Below, one piece after another: positions 39,507 through 50,078 of a DNA stretch of 64,000 nt. The DNA is from Methanococcus voltae (lineage in GTDB: Archaea > AGJL01 > Methanococci > Methanococcales > Methanococcaceae). The DNA lies in contig NZ_JAGGMO010000002.1 in the NCBI RefSeq assembly GCF_017875395.1, forward strand, positions 186,001-250,000, given 5' to 3'. How positions within the stretch are numbered: the stretch's first letter is position 1; each line of letters begins with the position of its first letter. The notes under the pieces were generated by a model. That model saw nothing but the letters and a program-made list of their open reading frames with translations. It searched no databases and was not told the origin of the DNA. A program made the position numbers and the translations under genes.

Positions 39507-39523
39507 AGTATATATATCTTTCC
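39507..39523 (-). promoter_or_regulatory. Candidate distal sla promoter
   Basis: Read on the minus strand it is GGAAAGATATATATACT, a BRE-like GGAAAG joined to a TATA box. A start near 39485 would give a leader of about 330 nt for the S-layer mRNA. Confidence 0.45.
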
Positions 39524-39629
39524 ATTTTTGTCGTAGTATTCAAAACTTTAAAAAAATATTATATTGTAATATATAATATATTAAAGTAGTATTTAATACT
39601 ATTTAAATAAACTTTATAATAATCATCTA

Positions 39630-39637
39630 TTTATATA
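39630..39637 (+). promoter_or_regulatory. TATA box for NicO-type transporter
   Basis: TTTATATA about 92 bp before the start codon at 39729; the predicted leader is about 65 nt. Confidence 0.45.
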
Positions 39638-39728
39638 GTAACGATAATATTTTATTACTAAGTAATAATTTATTAAGAATATTTTAAAAATCGTAATACT
39701 ATTAATTTAGTATGAATGGGTGGTGATT

Positions 39729-40355
39729 ATGCAGTACATTATATTATTTTCAGCATTCTTATTGGGGGCATTTCATGCACTAGAACCGGGGCATGGAAAA
39801 TCAGTTATGGCTGCCTTCGTACTTGGGACGGATGCTAATATATACAATACATTGACATTGGGTTTTACAGTAGTATTCTCCCATACAATTGTTATTTTGC
39901 TTATGGGTATTTTATCGTTGTATTTATCAAATTATTTCAATGTAGGAAGCTTAAGCTCAACCATGGAACTCATTGGTGGCGTTATTTTATTACTAGTGGG
40001 TATTTGGATATTAAAAAGTTACTATAAACCTCATGTACATAGTATAGATACAAATAAAAGTGCTGTGGCCATAGGATTATCCGCTGGTTTAATTCCTTGC
40101 CCCGCGGCTCTTGCGGTGCTTTTAATTAGCATATCTAGTGGCGCCATCGTAGAAGGATTATTGTATGTAGTTATATTTAGCTTAGGTCTTGCAATTAGCA
40201 TTTCATTGTTTTCAATTCTATTCGTAAAAAGTAAAGATTTCTTGGAAAAATATGTTTCGAACAACAGTATAAACAAATTGCCGTTAATTAGTGGCATTAT
40301 AATTATATTATTTGGAATTTGGAATATTTCTGGCCCATTGTTTGGAATTCATTAA
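39729..40355 (+). CDS. NicO/RcnA-type nickel or cobalt transporter
   Basis: A 208-residue membrane protein with six segments. The signature HALEPGHGKSVMAAFVLG in segment 1 is the NicO/RcnA metal-site motif, and the mirror motif AGLIPCPAALAVLL starts the second half. A His-containing loop (KPHVHSIDT) joins the halves. RcnA members export Ni/Co, while other NicO members import them; direction cannot be read, but nickel supply matters for F430, hydrogenases and CODH. ATG 39729 follows GGGTGGTGATT; the GTG codons at 39720 and 39723 belong to that site. Confidence 0.8.
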   Translation: MQYIILFSAFLLGAFHALEPGHGKSVMAAFVLGTDANIYNTLTLGFTVVFSHTIVILLMGILSLYLSNYFNVGSLSSTMELIGGVILLLVGIWILKSYYKPHVHSIDTNKSAVAIGLSAGLIPCPAALAVLLISISSGAIVEGLLYVVIFSLGLAISISLFSILFVKSKDFLEKYVSNNSINKLPLISGIIIILFGIWNISGPLFGIH

Positions 40356-40358
40356 ATT

Positions 40359-40446
40359 TTTTTACTTTATTTTTACTTTATTTTTACTTTATTTTTACTT
40401 TATTTTTACTTTATTTTTACTTTATTTTTACTTTATTTTTACTTTA
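40359..40446 (+). repeat. 11-bp tandem repeat TTTTTACTTTA, eight copies, probable terminator
   Basis: Eight perfect units beginning 4 bp after the stop codon of the NicO transporter. Each unit supplies a U5 tract, so the transcript end is a periodic U-tract array. Confidence 0.85.
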
Positions 40447-40529
40447 TTTTTCTTTTTTCTTTGTTATTAAGTTTTTATAAAAGATATCATATAAGTTAAA
40501 TTAAAGATATAGAGATTTTTGGTCAAAAT

Positions 40530-41642
40530 ATGGAAAATATAAAAAATATGGAAAAAAAAGCAATAAATGAATTTGATATAATAGATATAATTCAAAAAAA
40601 CAATACTTCAGTAACTGAAAATTTAGACATTGTAAAGTCTATTGGAGATGATTGTGCAGTAATTAGTTTAGGGATTAACAAATTAGTGATAACTACGGAC
40701 ATGTTATTTAAAAGTACCCACTTTCCAGAATTACTTACACCTTTTCAAATTGGAAAACGTGTAGTTACTGCCAATGTGTCCGATATAGCGTCTATGTGTG
40801 CTAAACCACTTGGAATTGTAGTGTCTATGGGATTTGACGCGGAAACTGCCAATAAAAATTATATTGACGAGCTTTCAAGAGGGATAAACTCGGCTTGTTG
40901 CGAATATGAATGTCCACTATTAGGTGGCGATACCAATAAATCAAAAGAATTGGTTTTATCTGGTACTGCATTTGGTATTACGCCAAATCCTGTGTTTAGG
41001 GATTTTAATTTAAAAAACAGATTGAAAACAGAAGTAGAATTAGAAACAAACGAATATGAGTCTAATATCTACATAACTAATGACTTAGGGAAAGTATCTT
41101 GTGCTTTGATGATGTATGAAAAGTACTTGGTTGATAAAAAAAATGGAGTTCCAAATGACTTCAATAGAGGTTTAAAGCTCATAAATAACTATCCTGAGAT
41201 TTTTAAGAAACTTAGTGAGCCAAAAGCAAGAATTTTTGAAGGTATGGTACTCAATGGTCATATAAATACTTGTTGCGATATTTCCGATGGATTGGGCAAG
41301 GACATAACATATATAAATAATTTTGAACTGAATTCGGAAGATATACTAAATTGTGCAAGTTCTGAAACCTTTGAATTTTGTGAAGAGCTTGATATTGATG
41401 ATATTGGTTTATTAGACCTTATATTCAATAGTGGTGAAGAATTTGAATTACTATTTAGCTCATTTAATTCGAGTCAGTATTTGAATAATAAATTGGAAAA
41501 AATTGAAAGTAAGAATAAAAATAAAAGTAAAGTTCAAAGAATCGGAAAAACAATTGAAAATGGTCAATATATAGATGGTGTAGCATTTGATGAATTCCAT
41601 GAAGGTGTTGTTAAGGGTTATGTTCATCGTTGGAATGATTAG
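40530..41642 (+). CDS. thiL: Thiamine-monophosphate kinase
   Basis: Phosphorylates TMP to the active cofactor TPP. It belongs to the PurM/ThiL fold: SIGDDCAVI near residue 38, TTDMLFKSTHFPELLTPFQIG, ANVSDIASMCAKPLG, LLGGDTNKS and CDISDGLGKD are all in order, with GEEFELLF near the end. At 370 residues it is longer than usual (about 310), owing to lysine/asparagine-rich inserts. A GGTCAAAAT site lies before ATG 40530; a second ATG six codons on is possible. Confidence 0.93.
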   Translation: MENIKNMEKKAINEFDIIDIIQKNNTSVTENLDIVKSIGDDCAVISLGINKLVITTDMLFKSTHFPELLTPFQIGKRVVTANVSDIASMCAKPLGIVVSMGFDAETANKNYIDELSRGINSACCEYECPLLGGDTNKSKELVLSGTAFGITPNPVFRDFNLKNRLKTEVELETNEYESNIYITNDLGKVSCALMMYEKYLVDKKNGVPNDFNRGLKLINNYPEIFKKLSEPKARIFEGMVLNGHINTCCDISDGLGKDITYINNFELNSEDILNCASSETFEFCEELDIDDIGLLDLIFNSGEEFELLFSSFNSSQYLNNKLEKIESKNKNKSKVQRIGKTIENGQYIDGVAFDEFHEGVVKGYVHRWND

Positions 41643-41784
41643 TATATTAATAGATATATCGATGGATATATTGATAATTTAATATTAAATTCAATATTAA
41701 TTATAAATAATATGATAAACAATAGTTTAGAATTACAATAATTATTAAGATAAGTATAATATTATGTTGATAAAATTACATTAA

Positions 41785-42780
<996 letters not shown>

Positions 42781-42952
42781 AAATTGTAAATATACCATGT
42801 TGTATGTTGAATACACTATTCACTATTTTATCTTTTTAAATTTTAAAAATAAAATTTAATAATGATTAACTAATTTTAAAAATAAGATTAAATAAAATAA
42901 ATAATAAAATAAAATAAAAATAGAATTTACTATTTTATCAAATATTATATTT

Positions 42953-44182
42953 TTAGATTATAAGTCCGTAACCGATTAATCTCCATCTTGAACCTATTTT
43001 TCTGCTAATTGCTACTCTATCATTCTTATCTGCACAGATTGGCAATTTTAATTTAATATCTACTTCATCAGGTCTTGCTGAAGCAGTTATTCCAACGGTT
43101 GTTGATGTTCCTACGTTTAACATCAAAACTTCGTTTGTTTTTAATGGCTCAATTGTCAATTCGTCTTGTGAACCTACAACTCTTTCGAGTAACTGAGGTT
43201 TTATTGTCATTTGTTCTAAAGTTGGAGGTAAGGTTCCAGGTTTTCCTGCAATACTACCGTTTAAAGCATCTGATTTTGTTAATGAAGGGTCTAATTCAGT
43301 ACCTACACCAATTAAACCACCAGGTTGTGCTTCTTTTACTTTTTTAGAGCCTGCACCGAGTGAGGTTATTTTTGTTATAATTGGCTTCCAGTATGTTTTG
43401 TTTCCTTCTATAACTTTTATACCAGGTCTTATTTCGATGTCTGCACCGGTTTGTAAGATACCTTGAATAATACTTCCACCGATAACTCCACCTTTTAAGT
43501 TTTTAATAGGGGAACCTGGTTTGTTTACGTCGAAACTTCTTGCAACGTGCATTCTTACGTCTAAAGTATCGTCTCTTTCAGGTGTTGGGATGTATTCTTG
43601 GATTGCGTTTAATAAAACATCTAAGTTAGCACCGTGGTGTGCGGAAACTGGAATTATAGGTGCATCTTCTGCTACAGTTCCTTTTACGAATTCTTTTATT
43701 TCTTCGTAGTTTTCGATTGCTTTTTCACGTGAAACTAAATCGATTTTGTTTTGAACGATTAAAATGTTTTTAACACCTAAAGCGTCTAAAGCCATTAAGT
43801 GCTCTTTTGTTTGTGGTTGCGGGCATGTTTCGCTTGCTGCGATAACTAAAATAGCACCATCCATTAAGGAAGCTCCTGATAACATAGTTGCCATAAGTGT
43901 TTCGTGTCCTGGTGCATCTACAAAGGAGATTTTTCTTAAAAATTCAGGTTTTCCACCACATTCACATTTATTCTCAATGGTGTAGGATTCAGCACCCTCG
44001 CATTCTGGACATTTTTTAATCTCGCAATCTGCATAACCCAATCTAATTGAAATACCCCTTTTCAATTCTTCACTGTGAGTATCTGTCCAAACACCGGTTA
44101 ATTTTCTTGTTAAACTTGTTTTACCGTGGTCTACGTGTCCAACCATTCCAATATTTACTTCTGATTGTTTCGTTCCTGTCAC
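42953..44182 (-). CDS. eif2g: Translation initiation factor 2 subunit gamma (aIF2-gamma)
   Basis: The GTPase core of archaeal IF2 that carries initiator Met-tRNA to the small subunit. P-loop [16 protein letters not shown] (switch II), NKID and a zinc knuckle CPEC...CECG in the G domain are present, then two beta-barrel domains. 409 residues, as expected. The start is GTG 44182 with GGAGGGAAACA upstream. The alpha and beta subunits are not in the window. Confidence 0.97.
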   Translation of the reverse strand: MTGTKQSEVNIGMVGHVDHGKTSLTRKLTGVWTDTHSEELKRGISIRLGYADCEIKKCPECEGAESYTIENKCECGGKPEFLRKISFVDAPGHETLMATMLSGASLMDGAILVIAASETCPQPQTKEHLMALDALGVKNILIVQNKIDLVSREKAIENYEEIKEFVKGTVAEDAPIIPVSAHHGANLDVLLNAIQEYIPTPERDDTLDVRMHVARSFDVNKPGSPIKNLKGGVIGGSIIQGILQTGADIEIRPGIKVIEGNKTYWKPIITKITSLGAGSKKVKEAQPGGLIGVGTELDPSLTKSDALNGSIAGKPGTLPPTLEQMTIKPQLLERVVGSQDELTIEPLKTNEVLMLNVGTSTTVGITASARPDEVDIKLKLPICADKNDRVAISRKIGSRWRLIGYGLII

Positions 44183-44206
44183 TGTTTCCCTCCGTAACGT
44201 GTAATA

Positions 44207-44331
44207 TATTCTTAATAGTAATTCTTAATATTATTCTTAATAGGATTTTTAAGTAAATTCTTAATAATATTCTTAATAATATTCTTAATAATATTCTTAA
44301 TTTGATTCTTAGTAGTATTCTTAATTAAATC
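44207..44331. repeat. Degenerate 12-bp tandem repeat ATTCTTAATAAT upstream of aIF2-gamma
   Basis: About nine imperfect copies, starting 24 bp before the aIF2-gamma start codon, so the array forms its leader or promoter-proximal region. This differs from most arrays in the window, which follow stop codons. Confidence 0.7.
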
Positions 44332-44614
44332 TTAAATCGGCTTTATGCAATTTATGCAAATTCTAACGTACATTTGAAAATAAAATAATATATTTATAAG
44401 TTTTATAAAATAATTATAAATTTATGTACAAGTACTAATATACTAAACAATATACTAAATAGCGTACTAAAAATTATCGACGTACACCCAAATAATAATG
44501 GTTAGATTAAAAGAAGATAGTTATTTATAGTTTATATAGGTTTGTAAAATTAAAATATGTTGATGGAAATTAGTAATTTAATACATTATAATTGTACACG
44601 GAGATTGGAAACAC

Positions 44615-46048
44615 ATGGAAACTTATAAAAAATTTGAATATGTCATGGAAGAAAGAAAAAAAGAAAGTAATGAAAATATCTCTAAATTTAGAAATAATTT
44701 TAGGCGAAAGTTTAGAAATAAAAAAGTCAGAACTGATTTAAATGATTTAAAAATAAACATTGAACATTTTATTACAAATTTTAGGCGAAATGATGGGCTC
44801 GTAAAAGAAAATCCTGAAGATTTTATCGTTGAGGAAATTTTAGAAAAGGGCTTAGTTTTAGAAGCTGGGAAAAGCTTAAAAAATAAAGAAATTGATGAAA
44901 ATAATAAAAATAAAGAAAATACTCCTGAAGAGTTCCAAGATGTGGAACGTTGGAATGGGTCTTTTTTGCATTTTACAATTGAAAAACTTAATTATAACAC
45001 GATTGACGTTGTAAAAGATTTAGCAAGACTTACGAAAACTAAAAGAAAAAATTTTGGTTTTGCAGGCACTAAAGATAAGTATGCGTTAACAACTCAAAGA
45101 ATGGGTTGTTTTGGGATTAAACCAGAGGTTTTGGAAGCAGTTGGTAAAAATGGACTCGTAAAAAAAAGAGGAGGTCAATTTATAGTAAAAGATGTTTGTA
45201 AATCAAATAAAAAGTTGAGAATGGGTAATTTATGGGGTAATAGGTTTACAATAAAAATTAGGGATTTTGAAGAAGGTGAAAACGAAAATCCTATTGAGAA
45301 TACACAGTTAGGTTATGTAATTAATTATTTCGGAATTCAACGTTTTGGGCTTTATAGACCAATTACTCACCTTGTAGGCAAACATATTTATGAAAGAGAC
45401 TTTGAAACGGCATTTTATATTTACTGTGGTACACCCATACATGAAAAAGGGCTTAAAAAAGATGCTAGAGAGGCAGTTGAAGATGGAGATTTCAAATTAG
45501 CTTTAAAATTATTCCCTCGAGAAAGTGAATACGAAAAAAGACTTATACAACAGTATTTAAAGTATAAAGACTATAAGAAGGCTTTTTACGCATTTGCGCC
45601 ACAGCTTAGAAGTTTGTTTGTAAACGCTTACCAATCCTATTTATTTAATGAAATATTGAATAAAAGGTACGAATACGGTTATGAAACCCTAGAAGGGGAT
45701 GTACTAGAAGATGGAATACCTACTGCACCACTTTGCGGTTATAAAACAGAATACTCTGGAGGTATAGCCGGAGAAATTGAGAAAGAGGTATTTGAAAAGT
45801 ACAATATAGATCTTAAGAAATTTAGAATAGAAGATTATGGTAATTTCTCAGGATTTAGGCGTAAAATGATTACCCCAGTGTATAATTTTAAAATTGAAAA
45901 AATTTATGAAAACGATGTAAATACTGAAAATAAAGAAAATAAAGAAAATAATTCACAAGAAAATCCAATTTTGAAATTATCTTTTGAATTAGAAAAAGGA
46001 AACTATGCTACAATCGTAACAAGAGAATTTACAGGTAAATTATCATAA
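44615..46048 (+). CDS. truD: tRNA pseudouridine(13) synthase TruD
   Basis: Isomerises U13 of tRNA. Family motif NFGFAGTKDKYALTTQRM contains the catalytic Asp (D154). It is followed by NRFTIKIRDF, the NYFGIQRFGL motif and FVNAYQSYLFNEILN. 477 residues with an 80-residue charged N-terminal extension and a low-complexity EN/KE tail loop (ENKENKENN). GGAGATTGGAAACAC precedes the ATG. Six 14-bp repeats follow 42 bp after the stop. Confidence 0.95.
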   Translation: METYKKFEYVMEERKKESNENISKFRNNFRRKFRNKKVRTDLNDLKINIEHFITNFRRNDGLVKENPEDFIVEEILEKGLVLEAGKSLKNKEIDENNKNKENTPEEFQDVERWNGSFLHFTIEKLNYNTIDVVKDLARLTKTKRKNFGFAGTKDKYALTTQRMGCFGIKPEVLEAVGKNGLVKKRGGQFIVKDVCKSNKKLRMGNLWGNRFTIKIRDFEEGENENPIENTQLGYVINYFGIQRFGLYRPITHLVGKHIYERDFETAFYIYCGTPIHEKGLKKDAREAVEDGDFKLALKLFPRESEYEKRLIQQYLKYKDYKKAFYAFAPQLRSLFVNAYQSYLFNEILNKRYEYGYETLEGDVLEDGIPTAPLCGYKTEYSGGIAGEIEKEVFEKYNIDLKKFRIEDYGNFSGFRRKMITPVYNFKIEKIYENDVNTENKENKENNSQENPILKLSFELEKGNYATIVTREFTGKLS

Positions 46049-46090
46049 TTAAGATAATTTACTATTTTTTATTACTCTTTTTTTATTATT

Positions 46091-46182
46091 ATTTTTTATA
46101 TTATATTTTTTATATTATATTTTTTATATTATATTTTTTATATTATATTTTTTATATTATATTTTTTATATTATATTTTTTT
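46091..46182 (+). repeat. 14-bp tandem repeat ATTTTTTATATTAT after truD, probable terminator
   Basis: Six exact units (46091-46174) and part of a seventh. Each contributes a U6 tract to the truD transcript. The array also ends 17 bp from the stop of the convergent lipoprotein gene at 46199. Confidence 0.8.
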
Positions 46183-46198
46183 ATTTTTTAAGTCTAAT

Positions 46199-46399
46199 TT
46201 ATACTATTTTAAATTGACTATTACTAGTCCTAGCGTTGGATTCTATCTTTTTACCATTATTTTTTGAAATATCTTTAGAATCATGGTTAACATTCCCATT
46301 TACATCTAAAACTTCGTCAGAACATACTGTTACACCGATACACCCTGAAAACATTAGCATACAAGATAAAGAAAGAATTAGAAAAAGTTTATGTTTCAT
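46199..46399 (-). CDS. Small lipoprotein, unknown function
   Basis: A 66-residue precursor. MKHKLFLILSLSCMLMF is a signal peptide that ends in the lipobox FSGC, leaving a mature tail of about 46 residues, polar and asparagine-rich, without a recognisable domain. The start is ATG 46399, supported by GAGGGGTATGTT; the frame continues to 46456 without support. It is convergent with truD and divergent from nadC. Confidence 0.6.
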   Translation of the reverse strand: MKHKLFLILSLSCMLMFSGCIGVTVCSDEVLDVNGNVNHDSKDISKNNGKKIESNARTSNSQFKIV

Positions 46400-46587
46400 A
46401 ACATACCCCTCAATGTTAATACTATAAATAATAATAAAATGATTTAAAATATTCAATATATATAATTTATTATCCTAATTATCCCATATAATCTAACTAA
46501 ATTATGTAATAACGGGTCAAATAATTTAAATAAATGGTACAATAAAGAAATAACTAAGAAAATTAAAATTGTAATAAACGTGATATT

Positions 46588-47457
46588 ATGATAACAAAAC
46601 ACGCGACTGAAATATTGGAAAAATCATTAACTTATGATGTTGGTTTTGGCGATTTAACCGTTGAAACATTGATACCAAAAGATTTAAACTGTAAAGCTTT
46701 TGTGGTTGTTAAGGAAAATACTAAAATTTGTGGAATTGATTTTGTCGTTGAATTTTTAGAAAAAAATGGCATTTCCTGCAAAAAATTATATAATGAAGGG
46801 GATTACATTGATTTTTCAAATAAATCTGAAAAAAGAATTAAAATATTAGAAATTATTGGTAATGCTCAAAAAATAATTACTTTTGAAAGGACGATTTTAA
46901 ATTTTATGATGCACTTGTCGGGAATTGCAACAAAAACATACGAAATCGTTTCAATTGTTAAAAAAATCAATCCAAACGTTAGAATTGCTTGCACTCGAAA
47001 AACCCTACCACTTTTATCAATAGTTGAAAAATACGCTGTTAAAGTAGGGGGTGGGGATACACACAGATATAGGCTTGATGACATGATTATGATTAAGGAT
47101 AATCATATTGAAGCATTAGGCATTGCCGAATGTATGAAAAGGGTTAAAAAAGTTAGTTTCAGCAAAAAAATTGAAGTAGAAGTTGATAATAACACTCAGC
47201 TTCGAGAAGTTATAAAATATCATCCTGATATAATTATGCTTGATAACTATAACGACTTAAAAATTGAAGAAGCCCTACATATTATCGAAGATTGTAATAA
47301 AATATATAAATATAAGCCGATTATAGAATTAAGCGGCGGAATTACTGAAAAAAACGTTTTAAGTTATGCAAAACATCCTGTTGATGTTATTTCCATGGGT
47401 TGTTTAATACATTCTGCAAAAGCTGTGGATATGGGCTTGGATTTAGAAAAAATTTAA
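46588..47457 (+). CDS. nadC: Nicotinate-nucleotide pyrophosphorylase (quinolinate phosphoribosyltransferase)
   Basis: Forms nicotinate mononucleotide from quinolinate and PRPP in de novo NAD synthesis. 289 residues with the NadC motifs DVGFGDLT, ERTILNFMMHLSGIAT, ACTRKTLPLL, KVGGGDTHRYRLDDMIMIKDNH, and the barrel end ELSGGI. The GGGDTHR arginine/histidine set favours NadC over the related ModD. GTGATATT precedes the ATG. Confidence 0.95.
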   Translation: MITKHATEILEKSLTYDVGFGDLTVETLIPKDLNCKAFVVVKENTKICGIDFVVEFLEKNGISCKKLYNEGDYIDFSNKSEKRIKILEIIGNAQKIITFERTILNFMMHLSGIATKTYEIVSIVKKINPNVRIACTRKTLPLLSIVEKYAVKVGGGDTHRYRLDDMIMIKDNHIEALGIAECMKRVKKVSFSKKIEVEVDNNTQLREVIKYHPDIIMLDNYNDLKIEEALHIIEDCNKIYKYKPIIELSGGITEKNVLSYAKHPVDVISMGCLIHSAKAVDMGLDLEKI

Positions 47458-47555
47458 AAATAATATTCTTTTTATTTTATTTTATTTTATTTTTTATTAT
47501 TCTTTTTTACATTATTGTTATAGGGTTAGTTTTTATTAATTTTAGAGTTAGTACA

Positions 47556-48608
47556 TTACCAACCTTGCCATCTTGAATAATTAAAATTATCTAAAGTTAA
47601 TGTTTCATTTTTATTCTCGTCTTTACTTTTATTTTCATTTTCATCGCCATTTTTAGAAGGTATAGAAGTTTCATTGGTTGATATAGACCTAGATCTTGAC
47701 GCATAAAAATCATTTATTGCATCTAAAACTATTTTCACATTGCTTTTCGTCTTTGGAAGAACCAATATGTCCTTTGAAGGTAATAATACGGAAGCTCGTA
47801 TATTATTTTCCCTTGCAACTTCTGTGAGGTATTTATTCAAGTGAAAAACTTCATCGAATAAATCTGTTGTTATTTTTTCTTCAGGGTCACAATATTTCAA
47901 ACAGCAACCTTCCCTCCAATGACCGATTTTATCCCCTACTTCGTGAACACGTTGTACGTTTATATCATAATGCTCGTGAATTGCCATGACATCATTTTGG
48001 CTTAGTCTTAATAAGGGTCTCAAAAAATAAGTATCATAACGTCTTGGGATTTTCGAAAGTTCCATTTTATGATAAAACTCTTTGTCTTCGGAATTTGGGT
48101 TTTTTGCTCTTAAATCATCTAAAATTGGTCCTGAGATTTTTTCCAAGGCGGTGTCACCAGTTATTATGATATCAAAGCCGTTTTCATTTGCATATTCTAC
48201 AGCCCTAATTTTCATTATGTCTTTACATATCCTACAGATACTCTTACCTTTTGCACCGCGGATTTTTTTAGAGAGCTTTTCCGTTATATCGGGGAATATA
48301 ATAGGTACTTTGTATTTTTTAGCCAACTTTTCAGCTTCGTTTTTTGAAATATCCCAGCTCCAGTTGTGAACGTAATGAATACATAAATCAACATTTATAT
48401 TTAATTCTTTACATAATGCAAGTGCAGTTGCACTATCTTTGCCCCCACTTAACATTAAAAGAGCTTTTTTATCCAATAAATCGCTATTTTCTAAATTTTT
48501 TAGAATATTTGACTTTAATTCATTTAAATCGTGTAAATTTCGTTTTTCAATAGTCCATTGAGTGAATTTTAAGTTTTTAGTATTTAGGGGTTTTCCTGTA
48601 TTTTCCAT
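47556..48608 (-). CDS. PP-loop ATPase, PAPS reductase/tRNA-thiolation superfamily
   Basis: An adenylating enzyme of the N-type ATP pyrophosphatase fold, 350 residues. The PP-loop is LMLSGGKDSATAL. Cysteine pairs follow: CRICKDIMK, then REGCCLKYCDPEEK, which could bind zinc or an Fe-S cluster. IIITGDTALEK resembles the TtuA/TtcA-type strand. The exact substrate is open: tRNA base thiolation or an archaeal sulfur-transfer role is plausible. ATG 48608 lies behind CGTGATTATA. The C-terminal 40 residues are low complexity, ending NFNYSRWQGW. Confidence 0.72.
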   Translation of the reverse strand: MENTGKPLNTKNLKFTQWTIEKRNLHDLNELKSNILKNLENSDLLDKKALLMLSGGKDSATALALCKELNINVDLCIHYVHNWSWDISKNEAEKLAKKYKVPIIFPDITEKLSKKIRGAKGKSICRICKDIMKIRAVEYANENGFDIIITGDTALEKISGPILDDLRAKNPNSEDKEFYHKMELSKIPRRYDTYFLRPLLRLSQNDVMAIHEHYDINVQRVHEVGDKIGHWREGCCLKYCDPEEKITTDLFDEVFHLNKYLTEVARENNIRASVLLPSKDILVLPKTKSNVKIVLDAINDFYASRSRSISTNETSIPSKNGDENENKSKDENKNETLTLDNFNYSRWQGW

Positions 48609-48792
48609 TATAATCACGTAAAGTAATAAGTTTATAGTTTTATAATTTTATAATTTTAATAATTGTAAGTTAGTTTTATAATTTAAATCATAGAATATCA
48701 TTATATTAATACTTAATATTAATATACTAAGTAATATGTTGTTATTTTATCGTAATATATTCATTAAAATTATAATTAACCCATACATATTC

Positions 48793-48831
48793 CGAAAGAT
48801 TTATATAGTAGAATACTTAATGGTATATTGC
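48793..48831 (+). promoter_or_regulatory. tRNA promoter: BRE, TATA box and TGC start box
   Basis: CGAAA (48793-48797) and TTTATATA (48800-48807) are followed by TGC at 48829-48831, the Methanococcus stable-RNA box A/box B arrangement. The start is about 51 nt before tRNA-Ser. Confidence 0.8.
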
Positions 48832-48881
48832 GAGAGATACAATAGCGGATATAGAATTGCTCTATTGGTGTTCTTTTATGT

Positions 48882-48968
48882 GCAGAGGTGGTTGAGCTTG
48901 GTCAAAGGCGTCGGACTTGAAATCCGATGGGGCTTTGCCCCGCAAGGGTTCAAATCCCTTCCTCTGCG
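48882..48968 (+). tRNA. tRNA-Ser (anticodon UGA)
   Basis: An 87-nt type II tRNA. Acceptor GCAGAGG pairs with CCTCTGC, discriminator G. The anticodon stem TCGGA/TCCGA encloses CTTGAAA, anticodon TGA. The GC-rich variable arm GGGGCTTTGCCCC is typical of serine, and the T-loop is GTTCAAATC. CCA is not encoded. A run of T follows. It reads UCA-type serine codons. Confidence 0.97.
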
Positions 48969-49044
48969 TTTTTTTATACAAGATTATATTCATTAATATG
49001 AATGTAATGATTAATTACTAACTTGTAAATTGATTTTTTTAAGT

Positions 49045-49118
49045 GGGCTGATAGCTCAGCCTGGGAGAGTGCCGCATTGGCTATGCGGATGCCGCGGGTT
49101 CAAATCCCGCTCAGTCCA
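49045..49118 (+). tRNA. tRNA-Ala (anticodon GGC)
   Basis: 74 nt. Acceptor GGGCTGA pairs with TCAGTCC through a G3-U70 wobble, the universal alanine identity pair, with discriminator A. The anticodon stem CCGCA/TGCGG encloses TTGGCTA, anticodon GGC. The T arm is GCGGG-TTCAAAT-CCCGC. No promoter-like TATA is clear in the 76 bp after tRNA-Ser, so the two are probably one transcript. CCA is not encoded, and T-rich sequence follows. Confidence 0.97.
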
Positions 49119-49239
49119 TTTTTTTATAAGGTTAAACCATTTTAAAATCTTTTGAATTATTTTAAATTAAAATAAGTTAATATTTATATAGTTATATATT
49201 CATATTATTCGATATTATATTATTTTGGAGAATATAATT

Positions 49240-49494
49240 ATGTTTAAACTAAAGAAAATAAATAAGAAATATCAAAATATGATTTTTGGACTTTTTATGT
49301 CAGTATTAATGGCTTTTGGCATGTCTCTTGTAATGACTGCTTCGGTTTTAGGATTTAATGAAGCTTTATTACGTGCTTGGCCGTCTAAATTTTTAATAGG
49401 TATTGTAGTAGCAATCCCCTATTCATTTATTGCAGGACCGATTGCTAAAATAATAACCTCTAAAATCGTTGAAACACCCTCAGAAGACGAATAA
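49240..49494 (+). CDS. DUF2798-like small membrane protein
   Basis: 84 residues with two membrane segments. The first contains the family-like FGLFMSVLMAFGMSLVMT, a loop carries a W-P-SKF turn, and the second ends in AGPIAKIITSKIV. This matches the bacterial DUF2798 pattern (two-helix protein with a conserved Met-rich first helix). Function unknown. The start is ATG 49240 after GGAGAATATAATT. It lies next to the tRNA pair, a usual place for acquired genes, though base composition is not clearly different. Confidence 0.7.
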   Translation: MFKLKKINKKYQNMIFGLFMSVLMAFGMSLVMTASVLGFNEALLRAWPSKFLIGIVVAIPYSFIAGPIAKIITSKIVETPSEDE

Positions 49495-49559
49495 TCTTTA
49501 AAATCCAAAAATATAATAAAATAAACTATAATAAAATAAAAAAATTAAATTAAATTAAA

Positions 49560-49946
49560 TTATAAGTCGTATTTTACAATAAAATAAACATTTACAAGAA
49601 TTTCATCTATGTCATTCTTGTCTTCAATTTTAGCATATAAATCTTTTTTATCAATTGTATTATCTTCTGACAAAGGAATTGTTTTACAAACGTCAAAGCT
49701 TTTAAATAACACATCTACTTCGATATTTTCAGGCAATTGTTCCTTAAAACCTTTTAAAATTTCGAAAAGATTATTTACAACGTTTTTTGCTTGCTCTTTT
49801 GTAAAAAACTCCGAATTTTCTGGAATATAAGATATCTCTGTTTTTAATTTTTTATGATCTTCTAATTTTAACCAGTAATCGCCGAATTTAGTGCCTTGAA
49901 TGGCATAATCCTTTAATTCAAAGCTTCTTGATATTGTATTTTTCAT
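49560..49946 (-). CDS. Hypothetical protein, 128 residues
   Basis: A soluble acidic protein with a helix-rich middle (TKEQAKNVVNNLFEILKGFKEQL) and a beta-rich end (DEILVNVYFIVKYDL). Not recognised, and no catalytic motif is seen. GGGAAATT lies before the ATG, and codon use is like that of its neighbours. It is the last of three minus-strand genes with methanogenesis marker 17, but a 132-bp gap containing a tandem repeat separates them. Confidence 0.6.
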   Translation of the reverse strand: MKNTISRSFELKDYAIQGTKFGDYWLKLEDHKKLKTEISYIPENSEFFTKEQAKNVVNNLFEILKGFKEQLPENIEVDVLFKSFDVCKTIPLSEDNTIDKKDLYAKIEDKNDIDEILVNVYFIVKYDL

Positions 49947-50030
49947 AATTTCCCTTTTATATTTTGTTATTATAAATTTTAGTATGATATCTTCTTTTAT
50001 TATATATTAGGATATTTTATTATATTTGAT

Positions 50031-50070
50031 TTTAGTTTATTTTAGTTTATTTTAGTTTATTTTAGTTTAT
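50031..50070. repeat. 10-bp tandem repeat TTTAGTTTAT, four copies
   Basis: Four exact units (50031-50070) ending 9 bp from the stop of the minus-strand gene at 50079. The T-rich strand is plus, antisense to the flanking genes. Confidence 0.8.
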
Positions 50071-50078
50071 TTTATCAA

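Larger units (their letters stand above)
39157..39728. other. Divergent promoter region, sla / NicO transporter
   Basis: 572 bp with no gene. It holds a minus-strand BRE/TATA for sla at 39507-39523 and a plus-strand TATA at 39630-39637. A second possible minus-strand TATA lies near 39192-39202, close to the sla start, so both short- and long-leader transcripts are conceivable. Confidence 0.55.

Noticed and set aside
40359-40446. CRISPR-like regular repeat
   Set aside because: Units are contiguous 11-mers without spacers; no cas gene is present. The same holds for the other arrays.
48736-48996. Plus-strand frame of 86 codons
   Set aside because: It runs through tRNA-Ser and its promoter, so it cannot be a real gene.
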